Translations under genes and position numbers: made by a program
The notes under the pieces: generated by a model
Database searches by the model: none
Told to the model about the DNA's origin: nothing
Seen by the model: only the letters and a program-made list of their open reading frames with translations
Origin: Paracoccaceae bacterium
GTDB taxonomy: Bacteria > Pseudomonadota > Alphaproteobacteria > Rhodobacterales > Rhodobacteraceae
DNA length: 17,515 nt
Direction: 5' to 3'
Assembly: GCA_007128865.1 (NCBI GenBank)
Contig: SKWP01000144.1
Location: forward strand, 1 to 17,515
Part shown: positions 1 to 6,842 of the stretch, piece after piece
How positions within the stretch are numbered: position 1 is the stretch's first letter
Layout: every line of letters starts with the position of its first letter

Positions 1-91
1 GGCGGCGATCATGCCCCAAAGCGCCTTGCGGGGCGAACGCCGCGGCGTTGCGGGCAGGGTCGGTGTGGAATGTCTCATTCATCATCTCCAT
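1..91 (-). CDS. Possible N-terminus of a gene running off the left edge
   Basis: On the minus strand an open frame begins with ATG at 91 (MEMMNETFHTDP...) and stays open to the window edge, about 30 codons. In-frame ATGs at 85 and 82 are alternatives, and the GGAG at 89-86 could serve the start at 82. The product cannot be recognised from so few residues. It would be divergent from the ATP-grasp gene, with about 350 bases between them. Support is only the open frame and the start context, so this may be a chance frame in GC-rich DNA. Confidence 0.3.
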   Translation of the reverse strand, partial: MEMMNETFHTDPARNAAAFAPQGALGHDRR

Positions 92-439
92 GACACGGGT
101 TACCAATCCTGCCACTGGGCGCGCCCGGGCCGGCCGGGGCAAGCAAAACCGCCCGCTGCGGGCCTGCACCGGGCTTTCGGGCGGCGCGCCGGGCAAGGCC
201 CGGAAGGCGCCGTAATCCATTGGCCGTGATGCATCTTTTCGGCCCGCCGGCCCGCCGTTCAATCTCGGGTTGATCGGGGATTCCGGTGCCGTTACCCCAT
301 TCGCGGTATCCATCCCCGCCGCTGCGCGCCGGGCCTGGCGGCGCTGCGCGGCGCCGGGCCACAGGGCGGCTTTTGTTGCCATATTTTGGACAAACTGGGT
401 GATTATCCGCAGATTGGTTTGTGTTTCGAGGGAAGTCAC
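92..439. other. Intergenic region upstream of the ATP-grasp gene
   Basis: This stretch of about 350 bases has no convincing gene. Most of it is extremely GC-rich, with runs of GGCC/GCGCGCC. An AT-richer patch at about 371-420 just before the ATP-grasp gene probably holds its promoter, for example TTGCCA at 376 and GATTAT at 401, but the 19-bp spacing is poor and I do not assign it. Short open frames here have no ribosome binding site or recognisable content. Confidence 0.5.
429..435 (+). promoter_or_regulatory. Ribosome binding site fixing the ATP-grasp start
   Basis: AGGGAAG lies 4 bases before the ATG at 440. It favours this start over an in-frame TTG at 386, which has no Shine-Dalgarno sequence and would add 18 residues with no similarity to the family. 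Confidence 0.6.
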
Positions 440-1630
440 ATGTCAGACACGCTTGCTCCGCGCGCATTGCTCGCCGCTCCGAAGCCGCCGGTTCCGCCGG
501 CACCCCAGCTGATCGTTTCCGTCGCGCGCCGCCATGGCATCAGCCCGTTCCGGCAGTTCCGGCAGATGCTGCAACTGCGCTACGGGCAGAACCGGCTCGA
601 CTTTCACGAATACTACGGCAACCAGGTCTACCGGCCCGAGGTTTCGGCCGATGAGCGGCGCGAATTCGTGGGCGAGAAGGGCAGCTGGAAGCTCAACACC
701 CGGCTTTCGCCGCTGGCCCTGACCAATGGCCTTCGGGTTTTCGTGCGCGACAAGGTGCTTTACGGCGCCACCATTGCCCAGCTCGGCTTCCCCACCACCC
801 GGACCCAGGCGATGATCTCGCGCGAGCGTGCCTATGGCAACATCCCGGTGCTGCGGACCGCCGAAGAGATCGAGACATTCCTGCTCGAACAGGCCCGGTA
901 TCCGCTGTTTGCCAAACCCGAGGTCGGTTCGGGCAGCGTCGGTTCGGCGATGATTGCCGGGATCGACCGGAACGCCCGGGTGCTTGAGCTGCTCAACGGT
1001 GCGCGGGTCGATCTGAAATCCTTCGCCGCCGAAGCCATCGAGGATTATGCCGAGGGGCTGATCCTGCAGGATGCCATCGAGCAGCATCAGGCGCTGTCGG
1101 AAATCGCCGGTCGCGCCGTGGGCACGATCCGCGTGGTCACGGTGATGGAGGATGACAGCCCGAAGCTGCTTTATGCGCTGTGGAAGATTCCGGCGCCAAC
1201 GGCCATGTCCGACAATTACTGGCAGGACGGCAGCATGATCGGCGAAATCGACAATGCCAGCGGCGTGCTGCGGCAATGCCGCCGTGGCAGCGGGCCGGAT
1301 CAGGAGGTGATCGAGGCGCACCCGGTCAGCGGCCGGTCGTTCCGCGAGGTGCGGATCCCGTTCTGGGCCGATACCGTCGATCTGGCGTGCCGGGCCCATC
1401 ATCTGCTGCCGGCCTTCGGGGTCTTCGGCTGGGATATCGCGATCACCGATGACGGCCCGCTGATCATCGAATGCAATGCCAACCCCCATCACATGCTCTA
1501 TCAGTTGGCCACCGGCCGCGGGATCCTGAACCGAGACATGGCGCCGGTGCTCGACCGGGTCGCCGACCGTGCCAGGGCGATGATCGCCGAACGCCGCGAG
1601 TTGGCGAAAAAGGCACGAAAGGCCAAATAG
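440..1630 (+). CDS. Sugar-transfer-associated ATP-grasp family protein
   Basis: A protein of 396 residues resembling the ATP-grasp domain often found near polysaccharide or sugar-transfer genes. Such enzymes couple ATP hydrolysis to ligation of a carboxylate to a nucleophile, but the substrates of this subfamily are not established. Visible signatures are the nucleotide-binding lysine and glycine-rich loop LFAKPEVGSGSVGS (about residues 156-169), the strand around LILQ (about 207-210), TIRVVT (about 229-234), and the metal-binding IIECNANP with Glu344 and Asn346 near the C-terminus. There is no signal peptide, so it is probably cytoplasmic. The start is ATG 440 because of the AGGGAAG just before it. 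The gene stands alone and is separated from the next operon by nearly 400 bases, so it is probably not part of the downstream pathway. The family call is fairly firm; the function is unknown. Confidence 0.75.
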   Translation: MSDTLAPRALLAAPKPPVPPAPQLIVSVARRHGISPFRQFRQMLQLRYGQNRLDFHEYYGNQVYRPEVSADERREFVGEKGSWKLNTRLSPLALTNGLRVFVRDKVLYGATIAQLGFPTTRTQAMISRERAYGNIPVLRTAEEIETFLLEQARYPLFAKPEVGSGSVGSAMIAGIDRNARVLELLNGARVDLKSFAAEAIEDYAEGLILQDAIEQHQALSEIAGRAVGTIRVVTVMEDDSPKLLYALWKIPAPTAMSDNYWQDGSMIGEIDNASGVLRQCRRGSGPDQEVIEAHPVSGRSFREVRIPFWADTVDLACRAHHLLPAFGVFGWDIAITDDGPLIIECNANPHHMLYQLATGRGILNRDMAPVLDRVADRARAMIAERRELAKKARKAK

Positions 1631-2022
1631 GCCGGCACGCCGGGTTTCGGCCTGCGGCAGGCCTGGCGCTGCCGCGGGCCGGTGTCGTGCCCTGCGCTGC
1701 CGGGGCGGCGGCTGGCATTCCCCCATCTGCGGGACCCGCGCTCTTGCGCGCCGGCCCGAGGCGCCGCTCGGGGCCGCCTTGTCCAGATCTCCGGGGCGCT
1801 GCAACCGGGCCGGCGGTCTCGTCGCCCCGACTGCGGCATTCGGGGCCGGGCGCCCGCGCCGGGGGTGTTTCAGGGATCAACGGCGAACTGCCTTAGCCAC
1901 GGCAGCCGCCCTGCGCCGGGGCATTGCCATCATTTCCTGCAAACGGATTGTTGACACATGTGATGACAAGTTGGTAGTCAATCAGAGCTGCGGAAATACT
2001 CGGAAAGCGAGGGCGTTGCGGG
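1631..2022. other. Intergenic region before the CoA-transferase operon
   Basis: This 392-base stretch has no gene. The first 300 bases are very GC-rich and contain a small hairpin just after the ATP-grasp stop (1649-1663, GGCCTG/CAGGCC with a 3-base loop and no T-run), which may be a weak terminator. Composition changes abruptly to AT-rich at about 1930-2010, where the promoter of the next operon lies. Confidence 0.5.
1947..1980 (+). promoter_or_regulatory. Candidate promoter/operator 1 (ATTGTTGACA motif)
   Basis: ATTGTTGACA at 1947-1956 includes a perfect TTGACA -35 hexamer (1951-1956). With an 18-base spacer, as at the other two copies, the -10 would be TAGTCA (1975-1980), a poor match. 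The surrounding bases form an imperfect dyad, TTGT...CACATGTG...ACAA (about 1949-1970), which suggests a regulator site as much as a promoter. The same ten-base motif (first base A or T) precedes two other operons in the window. Motif presence is seen directly; GntR binding is inferred. Confidence 0.55.
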
Positions 2023-3297
2023 ATGGCTGATGGCAATCGTGGGGGGGGCGCTTCCGGCGGCGGCAGTTTCGGGCCGCTGACAGGGTGTCGCGTTGTCGAG
2101 CTTGGATCGACGGTGGCCGGGCCGTTCTGCGCCCGCCTGCTGGCCGATTTCGGGGCGGATGTCATCAAGGTCGAGCAGCTGAACGGCGATGCCGTGCGCA
2201 GCATGGGCAAGCGCAAGTCCGGCCGGTCGCTCTATGGGGCATCGATCCTGCGCAACAAGCGCATCCTGGCCGCTGACATGCGCCAGGCCGAGGGCCGCGA
2301 TCTGGCGCGCCGCCTCTGCCAGCGCGCGGATATCGTGGTCGAAAATTTCCGCCCCGGCACGCTGGAGCGCTGGGGGCTGGGGTATGACGCGCTGTCGCAG
2401 GTCAACCCCGGGGTGATTCTGGTCCGGATCAGCGGGTTCGGGCAGGACGGTCCGAACAGCCAGAGGCCGGGATACGGGGTGGTATGCGAAGCCTTCAGCG
2501 GCCTGCGCGAGATCACCGGAGACCCTGATCGGCCGCCGGCGCGGGTTGCGGTATCGGTCACCGACTATATCACCGGCCTCTATGCGGCCTATGCGGCGGT
2601 GATGGCACTGCATGAGCGCCACCGTACCGGCAAAGGGCAGGTGGTGGATGCCGCGCTCTACGAATCCGCCTTCAGCTTCATGGAGCCGCATATTCCGGCC
2701 TATCAGCAGCTTGGCCTTGTTGCCACGCGGGCCGGATCGCGGTTGCCGGACCATGCGCCGAACAACCTCTATCCGACGGGCGACGGGCGGCATATCCACA
2801 TCACCGCAGGGGCGCAGGGCGTCTTTACCCGGCTGTGCAATGTCATGGGCCGCCCCGAACTGGTCGATGATGCGCGCTTTGCCACCGCAACCGACCGTGC
2901 CATCAACGAAGACGCCATCGATGCCGAAATCACCTTGTGGACCCAGGGGCGTGCGCTGGACGAGATCGAGGCGCAGCTGATCGCGGCGGCGGTGCCGGCC
3001 TCGCGGGTGTTCAACATGCCCGATATCTTTGCCGATCCGCATTACCGCGCCCGCGGCATGATCGTTTCGCCCGAAGACCCGGTGCTTGGCCCGGTTGCCA
3101 TGGCCGATGTCGTTCCGCGGCTGTCCCGCACGCCGGGCGTCGTGCGCTGGGCCGGGCATGACATCGGGCAGGACAGCCGTGCCATCCTGCGTGATGAACT
3201 GTCGCTTGATGCGGCCGAGATTGACCGGCTGATATCGGAAGGCGTCGTGGCCGAGGCCCGGCCGGCATCTGCGGATGCCGAAGCCGGCGAAGAATGA
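2023..3297 (+). CDS. Family III (CaiB/BaiF) CoA-transferase
   Basis: A protein of 424 residues, normal length for class III CoA-transferases, which move CoA from a donor acyl-CoA to a free carboxylic acid through an aspartyl-CoA intermediate. Signatures are the N-terminal GCRVVELGSTVAGPF (about 21-35), ADFGADVIKVE (about 41-51), ADIVVENFRPGTLERWGL (about 102-119), and VTDYITGLYAA, in which Asp181 matches the catalytic aspartate. The C-terminal half carries PASRVFNMPDI...HYRARGMI, also typical. It is the first gene of the operon and lies 37 bases before the carboxyltransferase start, so it probably activates the acid that the carboxyltransferases handle. The substrate cannot be read; formyl-CoA:oxalate, succinyl-CoA:acid and mesaconyl/itaconyl types share these motifs. 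The first 17 residues are a Gly/Ser-rich extension encoded over a G8 run, and no alternative in-frame start was found. Confidence 0.88.
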   Translation: MADGNRGGGASGGGSFGPLTGCRVVELGSTVAGPFCARLLADFGADVIKVEQLNGDAVRSMGKRKSGRSLYGASILRNKRILAADMRQAEGRDLARRLCQRADIVVENFRPGTLERWGLGYDALSQVNPGVILVRISGFGQDGPNSQRPGYGVVCEAFSGLREITGDPDRPPARVAVSVTDYITGLYAAYAAVMALHERHRTGKGQVVDAALYESAFSFMEPHIPAYQQLGLVATRAGSRLPDHAPNNLYPTGDGRHIHITAGAQGVFTRLCNVMGRPELVDDARFATATDRAINEDAIDAEITLWTQGRALDEIEAQLIAAAVPASRVFNMPDIFADPHYRARGMIVSPEDPVLGPVAMADVVPRLSRTPGVVRWAGHDIGQDSRAILRDELSLDAAEIDRLISEGVVAEARPASADAEAGEE

Positions 3298-3320
3298 GGG
3301 CCGCAAGGGCCGAAAGCTGC

Positions 3321-3326
3321 AAGGAG
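3321..3326 (+). promoter_or_regulatory. Ribosome binding site deciding a GTG start
   Basis: AAGGAG lies 8 bases before GTG 3335. The frame is also open from ATG 3275, but that start overlaps the preceding gene and adds a basic tail not typical of the family. ATG 3341 is 14 bases from this site, which is too far. Confidence 0.65.
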
Positions 3327-3334
3327 CAAACAGG

Positions 3335-4876
3335 GTGTCCATGGACGAAGGCATAGCCGCGCTGCGCGCCCGCGAACGGGCCGCGCGTGTGATGGGCGGG
3401 CCGGAAAAGCTGCGCAAGCGCCGCGAGGCCGGCATTCTGAATGCCGAAGAGCGGATCGACCGGCTGGTTGACCCGGGAAGCTATGTCGAAACCGGCCTGC
3501 TTGCGGTATCTTCAGCCCCGGGTGCGAACGCCAGGGACACGCCCCGCGACGGCAAGCTGGCCGGGTTCGGGCGCATCGAAGGCCGGCCCGTTGCGGTGGT
3601 GTCCAACGACTTTACCGTCAAGGGCGCATCGAGCAGCCAGACCAACATGAAGAAGATCGGCCATGTCAAGCGCGTGGCGACCGAGCGCGGATTTCCGATC
3701 GTGTTCTTCGGTGAATCCTCGGGTGCGCGGATGCCCGACAACATGGGCGCCCGCGGCATGGGCACCCAGCTTGGCAATGATCCGACACAATATGTTCGCC
3801 ACAGGGAATCGCCCTGGGTCTCGGCGGTGCTGGGCCAGTGCTACGGGTCTTCGGCCTGGTACACCTGCCTTGCGGACTTTGCGGTGATGCGGAAGGGGGC
3901 GGTCATGGCGGTTGCCAGCCCGTTGCTTGCCTCTGCCGCAATCGGCCAGAAGGTGGACCCCGAGGAACTGGGCGGCTGGAAGCTGCACAGCGAGGTCACC
4001 GGGCTGATCGACCGGGTTGCCGAGACCGACGAGGAAGCCATCGATCTGATCCGGCGCTTCCTGTCCTACATGCCGTCGCACAACAACGAGACACCGCCGC
4101 GTCTGCCGCCGCCCGATCAGGCCCCGCAGGACGTCGCCGCCCGCATCCGCGAAACGCTGCCCGAAAACCGCCGCAGGGTCTATGACATGCGCAAGGTGAT
4201 CGAGGCGATCGTCGACCCGGCATCGTTCTTCGAGATGAAGCCGGCCTTCGGCCGCACCGCCGTGACCGGGCTGGCGCGCATGGATGGCGCCACGGTCGGC
4301 GTGGTGGCCAACAACCCGCGCCACAAGGCCGGCGCCATGGATGTGGCGGCCTGCGAAAAGATCACCCGTTTCCTGGTGATGTGCGATTCGTTCAACATTC
4401 CCATCCTGCTGTTCGTCGATACGCCGGGCTTTGTCATCGGCGTCGAGGGCGAGCGGATGAAGGCGCCCGGAAAGATCATGAACTTCATGACGGCGCTTCA
4501 GCTGTGCACCGTTCCCAAGCTTTCGGTGATCATGCGCAAGAGCTACGGGCAGGCGTATCTGAACATGGGTGGCGGGCGCAATTCGGATGAGGTCTCGGCC
4601 TGGCCGACCGCCGAGATCAGTTTCATGGATCCGGCCTATGCCGTACAGGTCGTCACCTGGGGGCGCGACGTTTCCGACGACGAAAAGGAACGGCTGCGCC
4701 AGGACATGGAACGCGACAACAGCGTCTGGGGGCTGGCCGAAATCTATGCCGCGCAGCGGGTGATCGCGCCCGAGGAAACGCGGGACCATCTGATCCAGAT
4801 GCTGGATTTCCACCAGCTTCGGCGCAGCAACGGCCTTGGCCGGCACAAACTGGCCGGATGGCCAACAACATACTGA
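3335..4876 (+). CDS. Acyl-CoA carboxylase carboxyltransferase (beta) subunit, type 1
   Basis: A protein of 513 residues from the GTG at 3335, the usual length for biotin-dependent carboxyltransferases of the propionyl-/methylmalonyl-CoA class, which exchange CO2 between carboxybiotin and an acyl-CoA. The N-terminal crotonase-like half shows RVMGGPEKLRKRREAGIL, the DFTVKGASSS strand and the oxyanion segment GESSGARMPDNMG. The C-terminal half shows VVANNP, the MCDSFNIPILLFVDTPGFVIG strand-turn, VIMRKSYGQAYLNMGG and SFMDPAYAVQVV. The oxyanion segment reads ESSGAR where most family members have ESGGAR. It sits between a CoA-transferase and a separate biotin carrier, and its sequence differs clearly from the second carboxyltransferase in the same operon. 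The substrate is unknown, and the enzyme could run as carboxylase, decarboxylase or half of a transcarboxylase. The family call is firm. Confidence 0.88.
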   Translation: MSMDEGIAALRARERAARVMGGPEKLRKRREAGILNAEERIDRLVDPGSYVETGLLAVSSAPGANARDTPRDGKLAGFGRIEGRPVAVVSNDFTVKGASSSQTNMKKIGHVKRVATERGFPIVFFGESSGARMPDNMGARGMGTQLGNDPTQYVRHRESPWVSAVLGQCYGSSAWYTCLADFAVMRKGAVMAVASPLLASAAIGQKVDPEELGGWKLHSEVTGLIDRVAETDEEAIDLIRRFLSYMPSHNNETPPRLPPPDQAPQDVAARIRETLPENRRRVYDMRKVIEAIVDPASFFEMKPAFGRTAVTGLARMDGATVGVVANNPRHKAGAMDVAACEKITRFLVMCDSFNIPILLFVDTPGFVIGVEGERMKAPGKIMNFMTALQLCTVPKLSVIMRKSYGQAYLNMGGGRNSDEVSAWPTAEISFMDPAYAVQVVTWGRDVSDDEKERLRQDMERDNSVWGLAEIYAAQRVIAPEETRDHLIQMLDFHQLRRSNGLGRHKLAGWPTTY

Positions 4877-4904
4877 TCCCTCGCACAGAACGCAGTCGGC
4901 AATC

Positions 4905-4909
4905 GGGAG
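4905..4909 (+). promoter_or_regulatory. Ribosome binding site deciding a TTG start for the biotin carrier
   Basis: GGGAG is 7 bases before TTG 4917. An ATG start at 4836 in the same frame would overlap the upstream gene by 41 bases and add 27 residues not seen in carrier proteins, so the TTG start is preferred. Confidence 0.6.
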
Positions 4910-4916
4910 CACGACC

Positions 4917-5138
4917 TTGGCAAACCAGGAAATCAAGTCGGAAGTAACGGGAACGGTCTGGAAGATCGAATGCAAGGCGGGGGATCGGGTTGCCGAAGGT
5001 GACGTGCTGATGATCCTCGAGTCGATGAAGATGGAAATCCCGGTCGAGGCCACGCTTGCCGGCGAGATTGTCGAAATCACCGTGCAGGTGGACCAGCCCG
5101 TTGCCGAGGGCGACGTTGTCTGTGTCGTTAGGCCATGA
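4917..5138 (+). CDS. Free-standing biotin carboxyl carrier protein
   Basis: A carrier of 73 residues, about the size of an isolated biotinyl domain. The biotin attachment motif ESMKMEIPV is intact, with the acceptor Lys38. The flanking TGTVWKIECKAGDRVAEGDVL and the mirror-image TLAGEIVEITVQVDQPVAEGDVV form the two halves of the flattened beta-barrel. It carries carboxybiotin between active sites in the cytoplasm. No biotin carboxylase domain is attached and none is encoded in the window. It lies 40 bases after the first carboxyltransferase and its stop overlaps the start of the second one (ATGA at 5135-5138), so one carrier is made together with two carboxyltransferases. The motif reads ESMKMEIPV as in biotin carriers, which argues against a lipoyl domain (those usually have DK rather than MKM). 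Confidence 0.87.
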   Translation: MANQEIKSEVTGTVWKIECKAGDRVAEGDVLMILESMKMEIPVEATLAGEIVEITVQVDQPVAEGDVVCVVRP

Positions 5139-6736
5139 GTGCCCCGAGGCCCGAGGCTGGGCAGCCCGAAGCGGCCACGCTCGACCCGCTCGACGAACTC
5201 GCCTTCCGCCGCGACGAAGCGCAGCGGCAGGGTGGCGAGACCGCAATCGCCCGCCAGCACGCGGCCGGACGGCTGACGGTCCGCGAGCGTATCGCCCGGC
5301 TGATCGACCCCGACAGTTTCCGCGAGGTCGGCAGCCTTGCCGGAACCGGGCGGTACGACCAGCAAAACCGCCTGCTGTCGGTCACGCCGGCGCCCTATGT
5401 CGCCGGCCTCGCCCGGATCGACGGCCGGCCGGTGGCGCTGGGCGGCGAGGATTTTACCGTCCGCGGGGGAACGACCTTTGGCAGTTCGCGCCGCAAGGGC
5501 GGGCAGGGCGGTTTCGTCGAGGATCTCGCCTTTCACTACCGGATACCGCTGGTAAACCTGATCGACGGCGCCGGCGGCAGCGTGACCTCGATCCAGAAGC
5601 GCGGCCACAGCGTGTTTCCCGGTGTGCACGGGTTCGAAAGGTCGGTTTCGCTGCTGGGTACGGTGCCGGTGGCGTCTGCGGTGCTGGGTACTGCGGCCGG
5701 CGGGCCGGCGGGCCGTGCGATCCTGTCGCATTTCTCGGTCATGGTGCGGGGCAGCAGCCAGATCTTCGCCGCCGGACCCCCGGTGGTCAAGCGTTCGCTC
5801 GGCATGACCATCGACAAGGAAAGCCTTGGCGGCGCCAGGGTCGCCGTTGACGAGGCCGGCACCATCCACAACGCCGTCGATACCGAGGATGAGGCGCTTC
5901 AGCAGATCCGCCGGTTCCTGAGTTATCTGCCATCCAACTGCTGGGAGGCGCCGCCGGTCCTGCCTGCCGACGATCCCGTTGACCGTTGCGAGGAAAGGCT
6001 GGCACAGATCGTGCCGCAGAAACGCACGCAGGCCTACAGCATGCACCGTCTGCTGCAGATGGTGATCGACCGCGACTCGGGTTTCGAGATCCAGCCGAGC
6101 CATGGCAAGGCGCTGATCACCATGCTTGCCCGGCTTGGCGGGCGATCCGTGGGGATCATCGCCAACAATCCGATGGTCTATGGCGGGGCCATGGATGCCG
6201 CTGCGGCACGCAAGCAGATCCATTTCATGGAAATGTGCGACACCTTCCACATCCCGCTGGTCTTTTTCGTGGATGTGCCCGGTTTCATGGTTGGCGAAAA
6301 GGCCGAGAAGGCAGGCACCCTGCGCGAGGGGATGCGGGCGGTCTTTGCTGCCGGCAGGCTCACGGTGCCGACACTGACGCTGGTCATTCGCAAATGCTAC
6401 GGAATGGCGGGGATGGCGACGTGCAACAAGAACGACATCGACCTGAAACTGGCCTGGCCCAGTGGCGAATGGGGTTCGCTGCCGATCCAGGGCGGTGTGG
6501 CTGCGGCCTTTGCGCGCGAACTGCGCGCGGCCCCCGATCCGGCCGCCCGCGAAAAGGAGATCGAGGCGGAACTCGCAGCCTATGCCTCGCCGTTCCGGAG
6601 TGCCGAAGCCTTTGCCGTGGAAGAGGTCATCGACCCGCGCGAGACACGGCCGGTGCTGTGCGAATTCATCGCGCTTGCCGACAAGCGTCAGCAAAGCAGC
6701 CTCGGGCCGCGGCTGCGCAGCGGCGTAAGCCCCTAA
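5135..6736 (+). CDS. Acyl-CoA carboxylase carboxyltransferase (beta) subunit, type 2
   Basis: A second carboxyltransferase, 533 residues, sharing the fold and length of the type 1 protein but distinct in sequence. N-terminal half: HAAGRLTVRERIARLIDP, EDFTVRGGTTFGSS, and LIDGAGGSVTS in place of the usual ESGGAR-type oxyanion segment. C-terminal half: IIANNPMVYGGAMD, MCDTFHIPLVFFVDVPGFMVG, LVIRKCYGMAGMA and LAWPSGEWGSLPIQGGV. The Gly-rich loop and the cysteine in KCYGMAG suggest a different acyl-CoA from that of the first enzyme. It begins inside the stop of the biotin carrier gene, which points to translational coupling and a shared complex. The next gene encodes a membrane protein. Direction of reaction and substrate are unknown. 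Confidence 0.86.
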   Translation: MSAPRPEAGQPEAATLDPLDELAFRRDEAQRQGGETAIARQHAAGRLTVRERIARLIDPDSFREVGSLAGTGRYDQQNRLLSVTPAPYVAGLARIDGRPVALGGEDFTVRGGTTFGSSRRKGGQGGFVEDLAFHYRIPLVNLIDGAGGSVTSIQKRGHSVFPGVHGFERSVSLLGTVPVASAVLGTAAGGPAGRAILSHFSVMVRGSSQIFAAGPPVVKRSLGMTIDKESLGGARVAVDEAGTIHNAVDTEDEALQQIRRFLSYLPSNCWEAPPVLPADDPVDRCEERLAQIVPQKRTQAYSMHRLLQMVIDRDSGFEIQPSHGKALITMLARLGGRSVGIIANNPMVYGGAMDAAAARKQIHFMEMCDTFHIPLVFFVDVPGFMVGEKAEKAGTLREGMRAVFAAGRLTVPTLTLVIRKCYGMAGMATCNKNDIDLKLAWPSGEWGSLPIQGGVAAAFARELRAAPDPAAREKEIEAELAAYASPFRSAEAFAVEEVIDPRETRPVLCEFIALADKRQQSSLGPRLRSGVSP

Positions 6737-6772
6737 CCGTCTTTCCGGGGCGGTCAGGGGGCAGCCCGGCTG

Positions 6773-6802
6773 TTGCTGCCAGCCGTCGTGGCTGGCCGGC
6801 AA
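6773..6802 (+). other. Intergenic hairpin between carboxyltransferase 2 and the membrane protein gene
   Basis: CCAGCC/GGCTGG (6779-6784 with 6790-6795) closes a 5-base loop, and outer TTGC/GCAA pairs (6773-6776 with 6799-6802) extend it across a small internal loop. There is no T-run, so it is more likely an RNA processing or stability element, or a weak attenuator, than a full terminator. About 100 bases separate the two genes. Confidence 0.4.
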
Positions 6803-6842
6803 CGCGCCGGTACGCCGGCACGCCCCGGGCAGGGTGGGTGCG

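Noticed and set aside
1649..1663. Hairpin after the ATP-grasp gene as an intrinsic terminator
   Set aside because: The stem is only 6 bp with a 3-base loop and no T-run, so I note it but do not call a terminator.
443..1804. 453-codon antisense frame opposite the ATP-grasp gene
   Set aside because: The plus-strand gene has ATP-grasp motifs and a good ribosome binding site; the antisense product has neither motifs nor a start signal.
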